Source: Photobacterium pectinilyticum (GTDB taxonomy: Bacteria; Pseudomonadota; Gammaproteobacteria; Enterobacterales; Vibrionaceae). Taken from it: 45,215 nt of DNA. The notes under the pieces are model-generated. The model searched no databases, was not told the origin of the DNA, and was given only the letters and a program-made list of their open reading frames with translations. Location: contig NZ_JANEYT010000040.1 in NCBI RefSeq assembly GCF_024357955.1, forward strand, positions 1-45,215, read 5' to 3'. Each line of letters starts with the position of its first letter. Position 1 is the stretch's first letter. A program made the position numbers and the translations under genes. Shown in pieces: positions 8,116 through 16,009 of this stretch.

Positions 8116-10071
8116 TTAGTAACCCCCTGGTGAATGATAAAAATTATTTTGATAAGCAAGGCTACCCCACTGAGCATTAGCCTTTGCCATTTTTACCATT
8201 GCCTCTGGCACCTTACGAGCAAGTAATTCGGTTGTTTCTTCATCGTAATGGAAGCCTTTAGCAGGCTTATCTGGCTGGAAAATGACAACGTCATTATTAT
8301 TGTCCATCCAGGCAAAGTTCTTATAAAACTGCATCATAGCCCTCAGCTTTGATTCGTCAATGTCCTTGGTCATATCGTGTCCAATCATTGGGTTAACGCT
8401 ATTAATTCCAATAAGAGACAGTAGCGTAGGAGCAAGATCGATCTGACTCACTAGACGAGGATCCTGTTTTGACGGAATGCCTTCTCCTACAATCACCGCC
8501 GGAATATGAAAATGGTCAATGGGAACCAACTGATTTCCGTAAGCGCGAGAATCATGATCAGCAACTACAACAAAAATAGTGTTGTCCCAGTAAGAAGATG
8601 ATTTTGCCTGCTTAAAAAACTCCCCTAAAGCATAATCTGAATACTTTGCCGCATTTTCCCGTGTTTGCTTTGGTGCATTATATGGCGTGATTCGGCCATC
8701 AGGATAATCAAACGGGCTATGGTTTGAAGAGGTAAAGACCAGACTGAAAAAAGGCTGATTATCAGCGTTTAGGTGAGAAAATTGCTCATGGGCCTTTTGG
8801 TATAAGTCCTCATCTGATGCTCCCCATGATCCAACAAACGCTGGATCTTTAAAGGTCGGGAAGTCTTGCATATCAACAAAGCCATTACCTAAAAAAAAGC
8901 TCTTCATATTATCAAAGTGACTTTCTCCGCCATAAATAAACTGAGTATGATATCCCTTGCTTTTCAATAGGTCAGCAATAGTGAAGAAACCTGTTTGGCT
9001 TTTACCGAGCTTAACGACTGAACGGGCAGGTGTCGGCGAGAAGCCAGTAACCACCGCCTCAATTCCTCGGACTGATCGGGTACCCGTTGAATACATACGG
9101 GTAAAGTTCCAGCCCTCTGTCATTAATCCATCGAGGTTTGGTGTTAATGGTAAGCCACCCAAAGCACCCACATACCTCGCACCTAGACTTTCTTGCAAAA
9201 GAATAACCAGGTTTTTAGGTTTACCTTGATAAGTTGCGGCATGATAAGCCATTGTAGGGGCTGAATCAGAGACAAAGTTCTGACCACCTTTCCCAGTTGC
9301 CTCACGCACTAATTCAATGATTTCATTACTGTCCATCTTGCCATAATATTTGAAAGCACTATCTTCTGCCTCCATCTGTTTGGCCGCAAAAGCAAGGGAG
9401 TAAGAAGAATTAAGAACAAGATCATTAACTAACGGGTCGGTAGAGAAAGCTACCATCGCCGGATTGAGTGGCCTGTGACCAAATGTAGAACGCGCCCCCA
9501 TGACTCCAAGTACCACCACAAGGGCAGCAAGCACTGGCCGCCAATACCAACGTGGAAATGTCAGGCCTGTCACCAAATGGCGAGTGAATTTCCATCCCCA
9601 ATATAACGTTGCCGTGCTAACAAGTGTGCCAATGAACAGTTCAGGCTTGTAGCCGCTCCATAACATCCCAAAAACTTCTTTAGGGTAAATCAGGTACTCA
9701 ATAAATAGTCGATTAGGACGTACATCATATTCCAGGATAAACGAAGGTGTCGCGAGCTCCATGTACACCAGTAACCATAACCCGAAAACGATCCAAATTC
9801 TCAGAATAAATAACCAGCCTTTCCCTAACTTACCATTACTAGCCAGCACGCATGTCAACAGCGAGGGAAGCACCAACAGATAGCTCAAAGTAGAAATATC
9901 AACACGCAGGCCGTTAAGCAAAATGGCTGTCCACCCGTCAGCCTCATTAACACGATCGCCATGCCAGACACTTAATCCTATCCTGGATAACATGAGAATA
10001 AATAGGCAGACAAAAAGCGTTATAGCTAAAGGGAAAAGGAGCCCCAAACGTTTTTTTACAATATCTATCAT
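8116..10071 (-). CDS. LtaS/OpgB-type sulfatase-family phosphotransferase, membrane-bound
   Basis: A 651-residue protein with about five N-terminal membrane helices (roughly residues 10-190) and a periplasmic alkaline-phosphatase-superfamily domain (about 280-600). Visible motifs are LLQESLGARY (metal site), YSTGTRSVRGIEAV (probable Thr nucleophile region, as in OpgB/MdoB), FIYGGESHFDNM and VVVADHDSRAYG (metal site). Relatives transfer phosphoglycerol from phosphatidylglycerol to a glycan or lipid, releasing diacylglycerol. The acceptor here is unknown. A strong AGGAG precedes the ATG. It follows dgkA by 31 bp in one operon, and DgkA would recycle the diacylglycerol formed, so the pair makes biochemical sense. 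It lies between two parts of the transposon and is therefore treated as cargo. Confidence 0.85.
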   Translation of the reverse strand: MIDIVKKRLGLLFPLAITLFVCLFILMLSRIGLSVWHGDRVNEADGWTAILLNGLRVDISTLSYLLVLPSLLTCVLASNGKLGKGWLFILRIWIVFGLWLLVYMELATPSFILEYDVRPNRLFIEYLIYPKEVFGMLWSGYKPELFIGTLVSTATLYWGWKFTRHLVTGLTFPRWYWRPVLAALVVVLGVMGARSTFGHRPLNPAMVAFSTDPLVNDLVLNSSYSLAFAAKQMEAEDSAFKYYGKMDSNEIIELVREATGKGGQNFVSDSAPTMAYHAATYQGKPKNLVILLQESLGARYVGALGGLPLTPNLDGLMTEGWNFTRMYSTGTRSVRGIEAVVTGFSPTPARSVVKLGKSQTGFFTIADLLKSKGYHTQFIYGGESHFDNMKSFFLGNGFVDMQDFPTFKDPAFVGSWGASDEDLYQKAHEQFSHLNADNQPFFSLVFTSSNHSPFDYPDGRITPYNAPKQTRENAAKYSDYALGEFFKQAKSSSYWDNTIFVVVADHDSRAYGNQLVPIDHFHIPAVIVGEGIPSKQDPRLVSQIDLAPTLLSLIGINSVNPMIGHDMTKDIDESKLRAMMQFYKNFAWMDNNNDVVIFQPDKPAKGFHYDEETTELLARKVPEAMVKMAKANAQWGSLAYQNNFYHSPGGY

Positions 10072-10102
10072 TTATTAACTCCTGTCTTATAAAGACTATT
10101 TA

Positions 10103-10474
10103 TCACATGGTTAAAATGGAGAACACGACATACCCCCAGGTAGATATCGCCATTAAAAGAGTTAGTAGAACAGCAGCAGATCCCATATCTTTTGCCTGAC
10201 CTGATAACTCATGTCTTTCATGTCCAATCCGATCGACCACAGCCTCTATGGCCGAATTAAGTAATTCGACAACGATAACCGCGACCAATGAACCTATGAG
10301 CAATAACTTCTCCAAGCCGCCAACGGGAAAAGCAAGTGCCATAGGTGTTAATACACAAAAACACACCAATTCCTGTCTGAATGCGGCTTCGGAACGCCAG
10401 GCTGCTCGCAAACCAAACCATGAATACCTTGTGGCATAGATAAGCCGAACAAATCCTTTTTGATTAGGTTTCAA
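10103..10474 (-). CDS. dgkA: Diacylglycerol kinase DgkA
   Basis: A 123-residue integral membrane enzyme, the usual DgkA length. It phosphorylates diacylglycerol to phosphatidic acid at the inner membrane. An amphipathic N-terminus (YSWFGLRAAWRSEAAFRQE) precedes three membrane helices, and the DgkA signature ELLNSAIEAVVDRIG plus AKDMGSAAV is present. The start is a TTG at 10474 with AAGG about 6 bp upstream; no better start exists. It is the first gene of a two-gene unit with the phosphotransferase at 8116-10071, which would generate its substrate. The chromosome probably has its own dgkA elsewhere, so this is likely an extra cargo copy. Confidence 0.9.
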   Translation of the reverse strand: MKPNQKGFVRLIYATRYSWFGLRAAWRSEAAFRQELVCFCVLTPMALAFPVGGLEKLLLIGSLVAVIVVELLNSAIEAVVDRIGHERHELSGQAKDMGSAAVLLTLLMAISTWGYVVFSILTM

Positions 10475-10921
10475 TCTAAACCTTGCTTTCCTTAGTAGAC
10501 CAGAATTGAATATTAATCATATTCAGAGTGAATAAAAAATGAAAATTCCTCAATGTTCGTTATTCGTTAGATATTAATCATGAAAAATGACAGTCACGAA
10601 CTCTTTACTTATTAACAAAATCAACCACTTACAAGCAAAGTTATCCGCGCGATTATTTGTTAGTAATGTACAAATTTTGGTAGGCCACTTCGATTTTGTA
10701 TGCAGACCTTTGAAGCGAATTCCGACAGAGTAATACATGAGGTAATAAATGATTAGTGCATAGAGCTCAATGCTCATTATGAGTAAAGAGAGCTATATTG
10801 ATTCTTCGGAAACAATCGGTCTACATTAGTTCAGGTATTAAAAAATCAGGTAAACAGAATATGTATGAGTATTTACTCTATCAAGAAAAGGGGCAAAAGT
10901 GTTTTATTACCTAGGATCTTA
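10475..10921. other. Gap between dgkA and xre
   Basis: AT-rich, no convincing gene. A 67-codon minus-strand frame at 10574-10777 lacks any recognisable domain and was rejected. A perfect inverted repeat GAATAT-N5-ATATTC lies at 10508-10524, upstream of dgkA, and could be an operator. The word ATATTAATCAT occurs twice, near 10510 and near 10569. Confidence 0.6.
10508..10524. promoter_or_regulatory. 17-bp palindrome upstream of dgkA, candidate operator
   Basis: Perfect GAATAT / ATATTC arms separated by TAATC, 34 bp before the dgkA start. The position suits regulation of the dgkA operon; the protein that would bind is unknown. Confidence 0.35.
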
Positions 10922-11233
10922 CTAAGACTTTTCCTTCAGTGCCTTAATCTCATCCAAAAGCTCCTGCTTCTTCTGCGCATCGACTTTCCCCAAAGCACAT
11001 ATCAACTCAGCCAACAAATCATCATCACAGTAAAAGTACGCGACCGGCACACCCAGTTCATCAGCGATTCGCTTCATGGTCTGATAATCTGGGGTATGCT
11101 TCCCCTTCTCGTACTGATTCATCCTCGCACTCGCTGTATTTGGTTCCATACCCAAGGCCATACCTAATTGTTGCTGAGTGTATCCTGCTGCTTTTCTTGC
11201 AGATTTCAGGCGAACAGGAATTGGGTTTGTCAT
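10922..11233 (-). CDS. Xre/Cro-family regulator of the transposon
   Basis: A 103-residue protein with an N-terminal helix-turn-helix of the Xre/Cro type (residues about 5-62: RLKSARKAAGYTQQQLGMAL ... MNQYEKGKHTPDYQTMKRIA). A short helical, Lys/Glu-rich C-terminus follows. Xre-like regulators are known in I-F3 CAST elements, where they control targeting functions and guide RNAs. This one follows tnsC by 70 bp. That gap holds two related 17-bp palindromes (11262-11278 and 11296-11312), and the first overlaps a TATACT -10-like element, which points to autoregulation. The same palindrome upstream of tniQ suggests that it also controls the targeting operon. Confidence 0.85.
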   Translation of the reverse strand: MTNPIPVRLKSARKAAGYTQQQLGMALGMEPNTASARMNQYEKGKHTPDYQTMKRIADELGVPVAYFYCDDDLLAELICALGKVDAQKKQELLDEIKALKEKS

Positions 11234-11261
11234 AGCAAGCTCTTAGCAAAATGATGATTTA

Positions 11262-11278
11262 GCTAAGATTGTCTTAGT
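11262..11278. promoter_or_regulatory. Candidate Xre operator 1 at the xre promoter
   Basis: CTAAG-N5-CTTAG palindrome, matching the outer arms of the other two copies but with a different centre (ATTGT). It lies 29 bp before the xre start and overlaps a minus-strand TATACT (11276-11281), so a bound protein could block RNA polymerase. Confidence 0.65.
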
Positions 11279-11295
11279 ATAAACACTTTAAATGT

Positions 11296-11312
11296 ACTAA
11301 GGATTACTTAGT
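11296..11312. promoter_or_regulatory. Candidate Xre operator 2, overlapping the tnsC stop
   Basis: Identical over 17 bp to the site before tniQ (7202-7218). It includes the TAA stop codon of tnsC (11304-11306) and lies upstream of xre. Confidence 0.75.
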
Positions 11313-12320
11313 TTTTCTAGTTTGACGCAACAATTGCGATAGCGGAAGGAGATCTGTGTACTTAGTAGGGATTACTGCGTCAAATTCGTTATCAGCACCG
11401 CTGTCATAATGTGACGTTACGCTGACTTCTTGCCCCTCAATCTGCTCGATAGATTGGTGAAATGGATTTGGTAAGTCAGGAAACATCAAATGATATGTTT
11501 TAGCGAGTTGTTGATTTGATAGCGTTGGGAAATTTTGTTCTAAGGCAATTTTTACCGCTTCATTCATAAAGTGCTTGAGGGTTCTAATTTGCCCTTTTGA
11601 TGTGGCAAACAAGCTTAAAATAGTATGTTTGTCGTCCAGCTTAGGAGGCTCATCAAAAGGCATTCTGATTGCAAGCCCTTTAATGAATCTAATGAACTCT
11701 TCTGGCTCTTTGGATAGTGTAAAGTACGATAACCTCCTTCGGATCAATAGTCTCGATGCCCATTGTGGCTCTTTCGCAATCTTCACTGACCAAGGCATTC
11801 CAACAAGCACAATAGGGACTGCTGCTTCTTCACTGATATATTTCAATCTAGTTGCTATTTCACTTAAAGCTTTCCCTGATTTAAACTCAACAAGCTCTTG
11901 AAATTCGTTAATAATTATCAGTTCGACTTCAGTTGATTTTAAGCATTTGATCAGTGATTCTGTTAAAGCTTGGTCACCGCTTTTACCTTTTCGATATGTT
12001 GCAAATGAATGTCCAATATCTTTTAATAACTCAATAATTGTACTATCCAATGTTGGTTTACTTGGGATACGGCTGGAGAGAATTAAGAGTGTATCCAAAG
12101 CAGTCTTAAGGTTCACTCGCCGACAGTACTCATGAATAAGAAAAGACTTACCACATCCTGTATCTCCAGTTAGTAACATGCATTGCTGGTCACCACCAAA
12201 TTTCCGGTTGTATCTCAGTCTATCAAAATCCGCCATGATAGTTGTGGCTATAGGCATTTCGACAAAAGCATCAACAAACTTCTGATAATTAACTTCATTC
12301 TCCGGAGACAACAAGGCCAT
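11304..12320 (-). CDS. tnsC: TnsC, AAA+ ATPase regulator of Tn7-like transposition
   Basis: A 338-residue AAA+ protein with Walker A GDTGCGKS (residues about 52-59) and Walker B-like ELIIINEFQEL (about 130-140). TnsC forms ATP-dependent filaments on target DNA, connecting the target selector (TniQ-Cascade) with the TnsAB transposase. Its length fits I-F3 TnsC (about 330). The ATG shares one base with the tnsB stop (TGATG), so the two are translationally coupled. The stop lies inside a candidate Xre operator. The frame appears intact. Confidence 0.93.
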   Translation of the reverse strand: MALLSPENEVNYQKFVDAFVEMPIATTIMADFDRLRYNRKFGGDQQCMLLTGDTGCGKSFLIHEYCRRVNLKTALDTLLILSSRIPSKPTLDSTIIELLKDIGHSFATYRKGKSGDQALTESLIKCLKSTEVELIIINEFQELVEFKSGKALSEIATRLKYISEEAAVPIVLVGMPWSVKIAKEPQWASRLLIRRRLSYFTLSKEPEEFIRFIKGLAIRMPFDEPPKLDDKHTILSLFATSKGQIRTLKHFMNEAVKIALEQNFPTLSNQQLAKTYHLMFPDLPNPFHQSIEQIEGQEVSVTSHYDSGADNEFDAVIPTKYTDLLPLSQLLRQTRKTK

Positions 12321-14197
12321 CAGTAAGGATCCAAGTCTGATGTAAAATCATCCCAATCGTCTGAATTGGGCAAAGATTTAGGAGCTGATTTTGTATTAAT
12401 TAAAGATAGCTCAGGTAAAACTTCAGGTTCGCAATTTGCTTGACTATCGCTGGCAACACCGTTGTGCTTGGCTAGCCGTGCCATCCCTTTTGTCTTCCGC
12501 TTGGTTGTTCCTCGGCTCAAGTTGTTTATCTCTTCAGCTTCTTGCTCTATGCGGTCATGGATATACAACCTCACACGAGCTAACGCATCTAAGTCTAACT
12601 TGTCACTGATAAAGTCCCGACACAAGCGTTTATTAATATTATGTTGAGTTAAGGATAGCTTCTGGGTATATCCAACAGGGTCGATGCAGGGTACTTTCAA
12701 GTATCTCTGTTCTCGCTCCAGGTAAACGTAAATGCTTGATATGTCGTCAGGATCTGTCTTGGTTAGAACTTCAATATCACTTGGGTTCATCCGACGATAG
12801 TCAGCTAACTCTTCACTGTCATAACGCAAACTATGAATATGAATACCACCTCGGCGGTGCTTACGGTTTTCTTTCAAGCCTAAAATCACTGAGAGCTTTT
12901 CTAATTCATCATGGCTATAAGTGATCGGTGGCATTACAGAAACACCTTCTTGCCATTTTAGATACGGAATTGCTCGCTTCTTAGAGTCTGAGTCATAGTG
13001 GTAAACATCAATAATCCATTTATGAAATAGCTCATTGAACGTAGAGAAATGCATAACGGCATCTTTGCGTGAATCATACTCTTCACGCTCTAAAATGTTG
13101 GAGAAGGTCTTACCGGGAATAGAGACTAACAACTTACTGCTGATTGTCCGGAATAGCCGCTCGACTAAAGGCTTAAGCCAAGGCTTTCTAACTGGGTTAT
13201 ATTGAATATGTATCCCAACTTCCAAGCAAGATTGTTCGAGGCTCTTACTCCAAAACTCAGCACCATTATCGACAACCAAAGACTCCATCTTTCCTTGGCA
13301 ATACCATTCATTTTCAATGCTGGGGAAGCGCTCATGGATATACTTTTTAGGCTTTATCGCATTTAATATCCCTTTCATAACTGAGTAATAGCTTGGGTCT
13401 TTAAAACCAAGATGAAACCCAACAATACTTTTACTGTATTGATCAATAAGCAAAGTAAGATACGGCCGCCCCAACGGTATATCAAGCTCATCATCAAGTA
13501 GAATGAGGTCCAAAGGAGAGTGATCTATTTCAACTTTCTCTAGCACACGGCTTGACGGCAAATGAGCATCAATCTTATTGAATTCAATATCAGCGAGATA
13601 TTTTCCATGCCTGGCGACAGCGACTTCATAGGCTGGAAGTTTTTTTATTCGATTATAGAAGCCTTTATAAGAGAGAGCTTGAATCTTCTCTCCAACAAGT
13701 TGCTGGTTCTCACGACGGATAAGATCAGAATAGTATTCATAAACTGCAGCAATAGAGGGACGCTCAGGTACTAAGTAACGTTCCACAGCACGGTCAAAGA
13801 AAACGGTATCATTCTCAACTTTTTGCTTTCGATTTCCCTTTAGATGCACCTTTGGTACTAGAGACGTTATCTTTTTTCCGGATGAAGAGTATAAACTCCA
13901 CCACTTCGCTACTGTCCTCCACTTGGGAGGTAGAAACTCTATCTCATTGGCAGCCTCAACAAGCAATGGCTCTAAATTATTTTGCGTCCAGCCACCAGCA
14001 AGATGCTTTTCTATCCAAGTTAGATATTCATATCGGCGTCGAACTTCAACTTGAACATCATCAAGATATGTCGCTAAATCTCTTTCAAATAATTCTGGCT
14101 CAGTTGACTTACGATCAAGATCATTAGTTTTATTATGACTATCTACTTCGCCATGCATCTCATTCCAAAAAGTTTGTTGCGGCTTGTTCATACTCAT
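12320..14197 (-). CDS. tnsB: TnsB, DDE transposase
   Basis: About 625 residues, the usual size. TnsB binds the transposon ends and carries out 3'-end cleavage and strand transfer. An N-terminal DNA-binding region precedes an RNase H-like rve core: the first Asp is in the IDHSPLDLIL region, the second in VVDNGAEF, and the Glu in KPLVERLFRTI, which gives the DDE triad. A Mu-type C-terminal beta-barrel region follows, and the tail is likely to contact TnsC. The frame opens at 14239, but the ATG at 14197 has GGAG 8 bp upstream and starts one base after the tnsA stop, so it is preferred. It looks intact. Confidence 0.93.
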   Translation of the reverse strand: MSMNKPQQTFWNEMHGEVDSHNKTNDLDRKSTEPELFERDLATYLDDVQVEVRRRYEYLTWIEKHLAGGWTQNNLEPLLVEAANEIEFLPPKWRTVAKWWSLYSSSGKKITSLVPKVHLKGNRKQKVENDTVFFDRAVERYLVPERPSIAAVYEYYSDLIRRENQQLVGEKIQALSYKGFYNRIKKLPAYEVAVARHGKYLADIEFNKIDAHLPSSRVLEKVEIDHSPLDLILLDDELDIPLGRPYLTLLIDQYSKSIVGFHLGFKDPSYYSVMKGILNAIKPKKYIHERFPSIENEWYCQGKMESLVVDNGAEFWSKSLEQSCLEVGIHIQYNPVRKPWLKPLVERLFRTISSKLLVSIPGKTFSNILEREEYDSRKDAVMHFSTFNELFHKWIIDVYHYDSDSKKRAIPYLKWQEGVSVMPPITYSHDELEKLSVILGLKENRKHRRGGIHIHSLRYDSEELADYRRMNPSDIEVLTKTDPDDISSIYVYLEREQRYLKVPCIDPVGYTQKLSLTQHNINKRLCRDFISDKLDLDALARVRLYIHDRIEQEAEEINNLSRGTTKRKTKGMARLAKHNGVASDSQANCEPEVLPELSLINTKSAPKSLPNSDDWDDFTSDLDPY

Positions 14198-14198
14198 A

Positions 14199-14819
14199 TC
14201 ATTTACTCCATATGAGCGAAGAAATGCTAAGTTCTTCATTTACTAAATTAGTCTGCAACACCCCTTGCGATACCAAACTAAACGCCACTTTAATCATCAA
14301 ACCTAAATCGATGTTCAAATAGCTAGCGGCATCAAATATGCTTATTTTCCCATTTAACTTTACTAGCGACAGTAGCTTGATATGTATATCAGTGAAGTCC
14401 TGAAAGCCTGAGTAGCGGTGCAAGATCTTCAAATTATTTAGAACAGGATTAACTCTTATCTGCTTCTCTGTCACAAGCAGTAAAGGAATGCCAATTTGTT
14501 GAGCTTTGGCCTGCTTAGCTCTGAACATTTCTAAAAATTCTGGATTCTGAGTCTTTCTAAATGGCTTTACTTCCATCCACTTACGTTCTTTATTTTCAAC
14601 AATATAGAAATCAGGCGTGTAAGAATGTTCGCGCCCTTCGAAGCGATAGGTAAAGCCTTCAGGTTGAGCAATAAATGAAGATATAGATGCGGAATATTCG
14701 AGGTGAAAGCAGGTATCAAACTCAAGGTATGATTCGACTGTTAATACTTGGTTCATCTTTGCACTGACGAACTTAAAAAGATTCTTTACTCGGGAATGTT
14801 TTAGCTTACGGCGGTACAT
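14199..14819 (-). CDS. tnsA: TnsA endonuclease
   Basis: A 206-residue protein, the size of I-F3 TnsA. It cuts the 5' ends of the transposon so that movement is cut-and-paste. The nuclease core shows ESYLEFDTCFHLEYS (with the catalytic Glu), YTPDFYI (Asp) and WMEVKPFRK (E-x-K), the restriction-enzyme-like fold of TnsA. A C-terminal winged-helix region follows (about 140-200). It is the first gene after the right end: its start lies about 120 bp from the proposed terminus, and its leader contains a 24-bp hairpin (14835-14858). Confidence 0.93.
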   Translation of the reverse strand: MYRRKLKHSRVKNLFKFVSAKMNQVLTVESYLEFDTCFHLEYSASISSFIAQPEGFTYRFEGREHSYTPDFYIVENKERKWMEVKPFRKTQNPEFLEMFRAKQAKAQQIGIPLLLVTEKQIRVNPVLNNLKILHRYSGFQDFTDIHIKLLSLVKLNGKISIFDAASYLNIDLGLMIKVAFSLVSQGVLQTNLVNEELSISSLIWSK

Positions 14820-14834
14820 ATTAAGACCAGCCCG

Positions 14835-14858
14835 TTTTGTTGTTTAACTACAACAAAA
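14835..14858. promoter_or_regulatory. 9-bp inverted repeat in the tnsA leader
   Basis: TTTTGTTGT and ACAACAAAA pair perfectly around a 6-base loop, 16-39 bp before the tnsA start. It may be an operator or an RNA hairpin affecting tnsABC expression; it also gives a short T-run on either strand. Confidence 0.4.
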
Positions 14859-14864
14859 ATAGCT

Positions 14865-14942
14865 TATGCACGCTTATTGTGCCAATTATGCAGGGTATCA
14901 AGGAAGATATGCAAGGGATATGGTGCAGATTACATCGCGACA
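14865..14942 (-). repeat. Transposon right end with TnsB-site-like repeats
   Basis: Read inward on the minus strand from 14942, the terminus TGTCGCGA is followed by sites beginning at 14934 (TGTAAT), 14913 (TGCATA), 14892 (TGCATA) and 14870 (TGCATA), spaced 21, 21 and 22 bp. Tn7-like right ends carry several adjoining TnsB sites of about this length. The terminus is 3 bp from the 3' end of ffs. The repeats are seen; the terminus is inferred from their phase. Confidence 0.6.
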
Positions 14943-14945
14943 GAT

Positions 14946-15059
14946 GGGTGGAAGCCCCACCAGCCACATCTCGGCACACACGTCGCTCGCTGCGGCTGCT
15001 CCCTTCCAGGCCTGACCGGGTTCACGAGGTAGTGTTGCGAGAGGACCAGCAGGGCCTCC
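14946..15059 (-). ncRNA. ffs: 4.5S RNA of the signal recognition particle
   Basis: A 114-nt RNA, the same length as the E. coli molecule. It contains the conserved SRP apical region GGTCAGGCCTGGAAGGGAGC (Ffh-binding loop), and the ends pair (GGAGGCCC with the complement near GGGGCTTCC). It binds Ffh and FtsY for co-translational membrane targeting. A good promoter lies upstream (15094-15122), leaving a leader of roughly 30 nt that needs processing. The Tn7-like element abuts its 3' end, which is the known ffs attachment site of some I-F3 elements; the RNA itself is intact. Confidence 0.96.
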
Positions 15060-15093
15060 ATAGATTCTTTGTCTCTGTAAGAGAACGAGGAGG

Positions 15094-15122
15094 ATTATCC
15101 GCTATGACTGAGGCTATTGCAA
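15094..15122 (-). promoter_or_regulatory. Sigma-70 promoter of ffs
   Basis: On the minus strand, -35 TTGCAA (15117-15122), 17-bp spacer, -10 GATAAT (15094-15099). It is well placed for a short 5' leader before the mature RNA at 15059. Confidence 0.75.
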
Positions 15123-15198
15123 TAGCCCACTAGCAGATTCCCAACCGACTGCCGCTTTATTGGTCAAACATTCCCATTTTCACACAGTTAGCATAGCC

Positions 15199-15933
15199 TT
15201 ATAGCTCTTCTTCCGGATCTTCCAACAGATATTCCCCCAGTAATGCGCCACCCAAAACTAGCAACCAAGCAACCAATATCGGATTCGGCACGTCGAACCA
15301 CGGCACCAGGACCAAGGTGGCAAAGCCGACAGCAGGGAGAATCCACATCATCCGGGGTACCCATTCACTGAGTTTACTTTTTGCCATTCCCTGCAGGGAG
15401 GCAATCAAACCGGTGACACAGAGGGCAACCAGAGCGGCATGGGCTAAACCACCGACCCAAAGCGGAACCACCAAAAATAGCGGCCACCAGGTATTACCTT
15501 CTACCGAGCGCCAACTACGTGCAGCTATCCAAATCACGCCGACAGCAAGGATCTGAATGATGGTATAGATAGGGCTCCCCTCTAGCTTGCCTTCGGCTTG
15601 CAGGGCCATCAGACCAACATCCATAGCAAGGACGATGGAGATCAACAATACAGCCAACTGCCAGGAACTCTTTGCAGAGAAACTCACAGCAAAAACCGGC
15701 AGCATCATAAAGACACTTACCGCTAAGGCAACAGGCTGTTCAGGGAGAACAAAACCGAAAGTGCCCAGGCCAATCAACAATAGCCAGGCCGACACACCAC
15801 CTTGTGGTAATAACCATAAAGCGGGTATAGCAAGGGCCAGTGCAGGCAGCTCTCCTTGGCTTTGCCCCAATGCACTAACTCCGACGATGGTCAACGTTAT
15901 GCTGACCATAACAAGTAACGCGGCATACAACAT
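15199..15933 (-). CDS. Conserved multi-spanning inner membrane protein of unknown function
   Basis: A 244-residue, very hydrophobic protein with seven to eight predicted membrane helices and an acidic C-terminus (LLEDPEEEL). I do not recognise a characterised family; similar proteins occur beside ffs/atl in Vibrio-type genomes as far as I recall. A strong AAGGAGGT lies 7 bp before the ATG, so it is surely expressed. It lies between ffs and the divergent atl gene. Function unknown. Confidence 0.8.
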   Translation of the reverse strand: MLYAALLVMVSITLTIVGVSALGQSQGELPALALAIPALWLLPQGGVSAWLLLIGLGTFGFVLPEQPVALAVSVFMMLPVFAVSFSAKSSWQLAVLLISIVLAMDVGLMALQAEGKLEGSPIYTIIQILAVGVIWIAARSWRSVEGNTWWPLFLVVPLWVGGLAHAALVALCVTGLIASLQGMAKSKLSEWVPRMMWILPAVGFATLVLVPWFDVPNPILVAWLLVLGGALLGEYLLEDPEEEL

Positions 15934-16009
15934 GGCAGCACCTCCTTGCGTTCTCTGATAACCGTAATACCATGATCAGCCATCAGGTTTTTTTGGTACA
16001 GGTATAAAT

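Larger units (their letters stand above)
1..14942. mobile_element. Tn7-like transposon of the I-F3 CAST type, left end outside the window
   Basis: The block carries tnsA, tnsB, tnsC, an Xre regulator, tniQ, cas8/5f and a truncated cas7f, with cargo between and beyond them, and it abuts the 3' end of ffs, a known attachment site of I-F3 elements. The proposed right end is 14942, where the minus strand reads TGTCGCGA, an 8-bp terminus beginning TGT as in Tn7 relatives. Four sites at 21-22 bp spacing follow it. The left end and the 5-bp target duplication cannot be seen because the element runs off the window at base 1. The exact end is inferred; a less likely alternative is 14934 (TGTAATCT). 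Confidence 0.85.

Noticed and set aside
10574..10777. 67-codon minus-strand frame between dgkA and xre
   Set aside because: No recognisable domain, poor ribosome binding site, composition like the AT-rich spacer.
14837..15133. 98-codon plus-strand frame over ffs
   Set aside because: It runs antisense through the 4.5S RNA gene and the transposon end; no domain.
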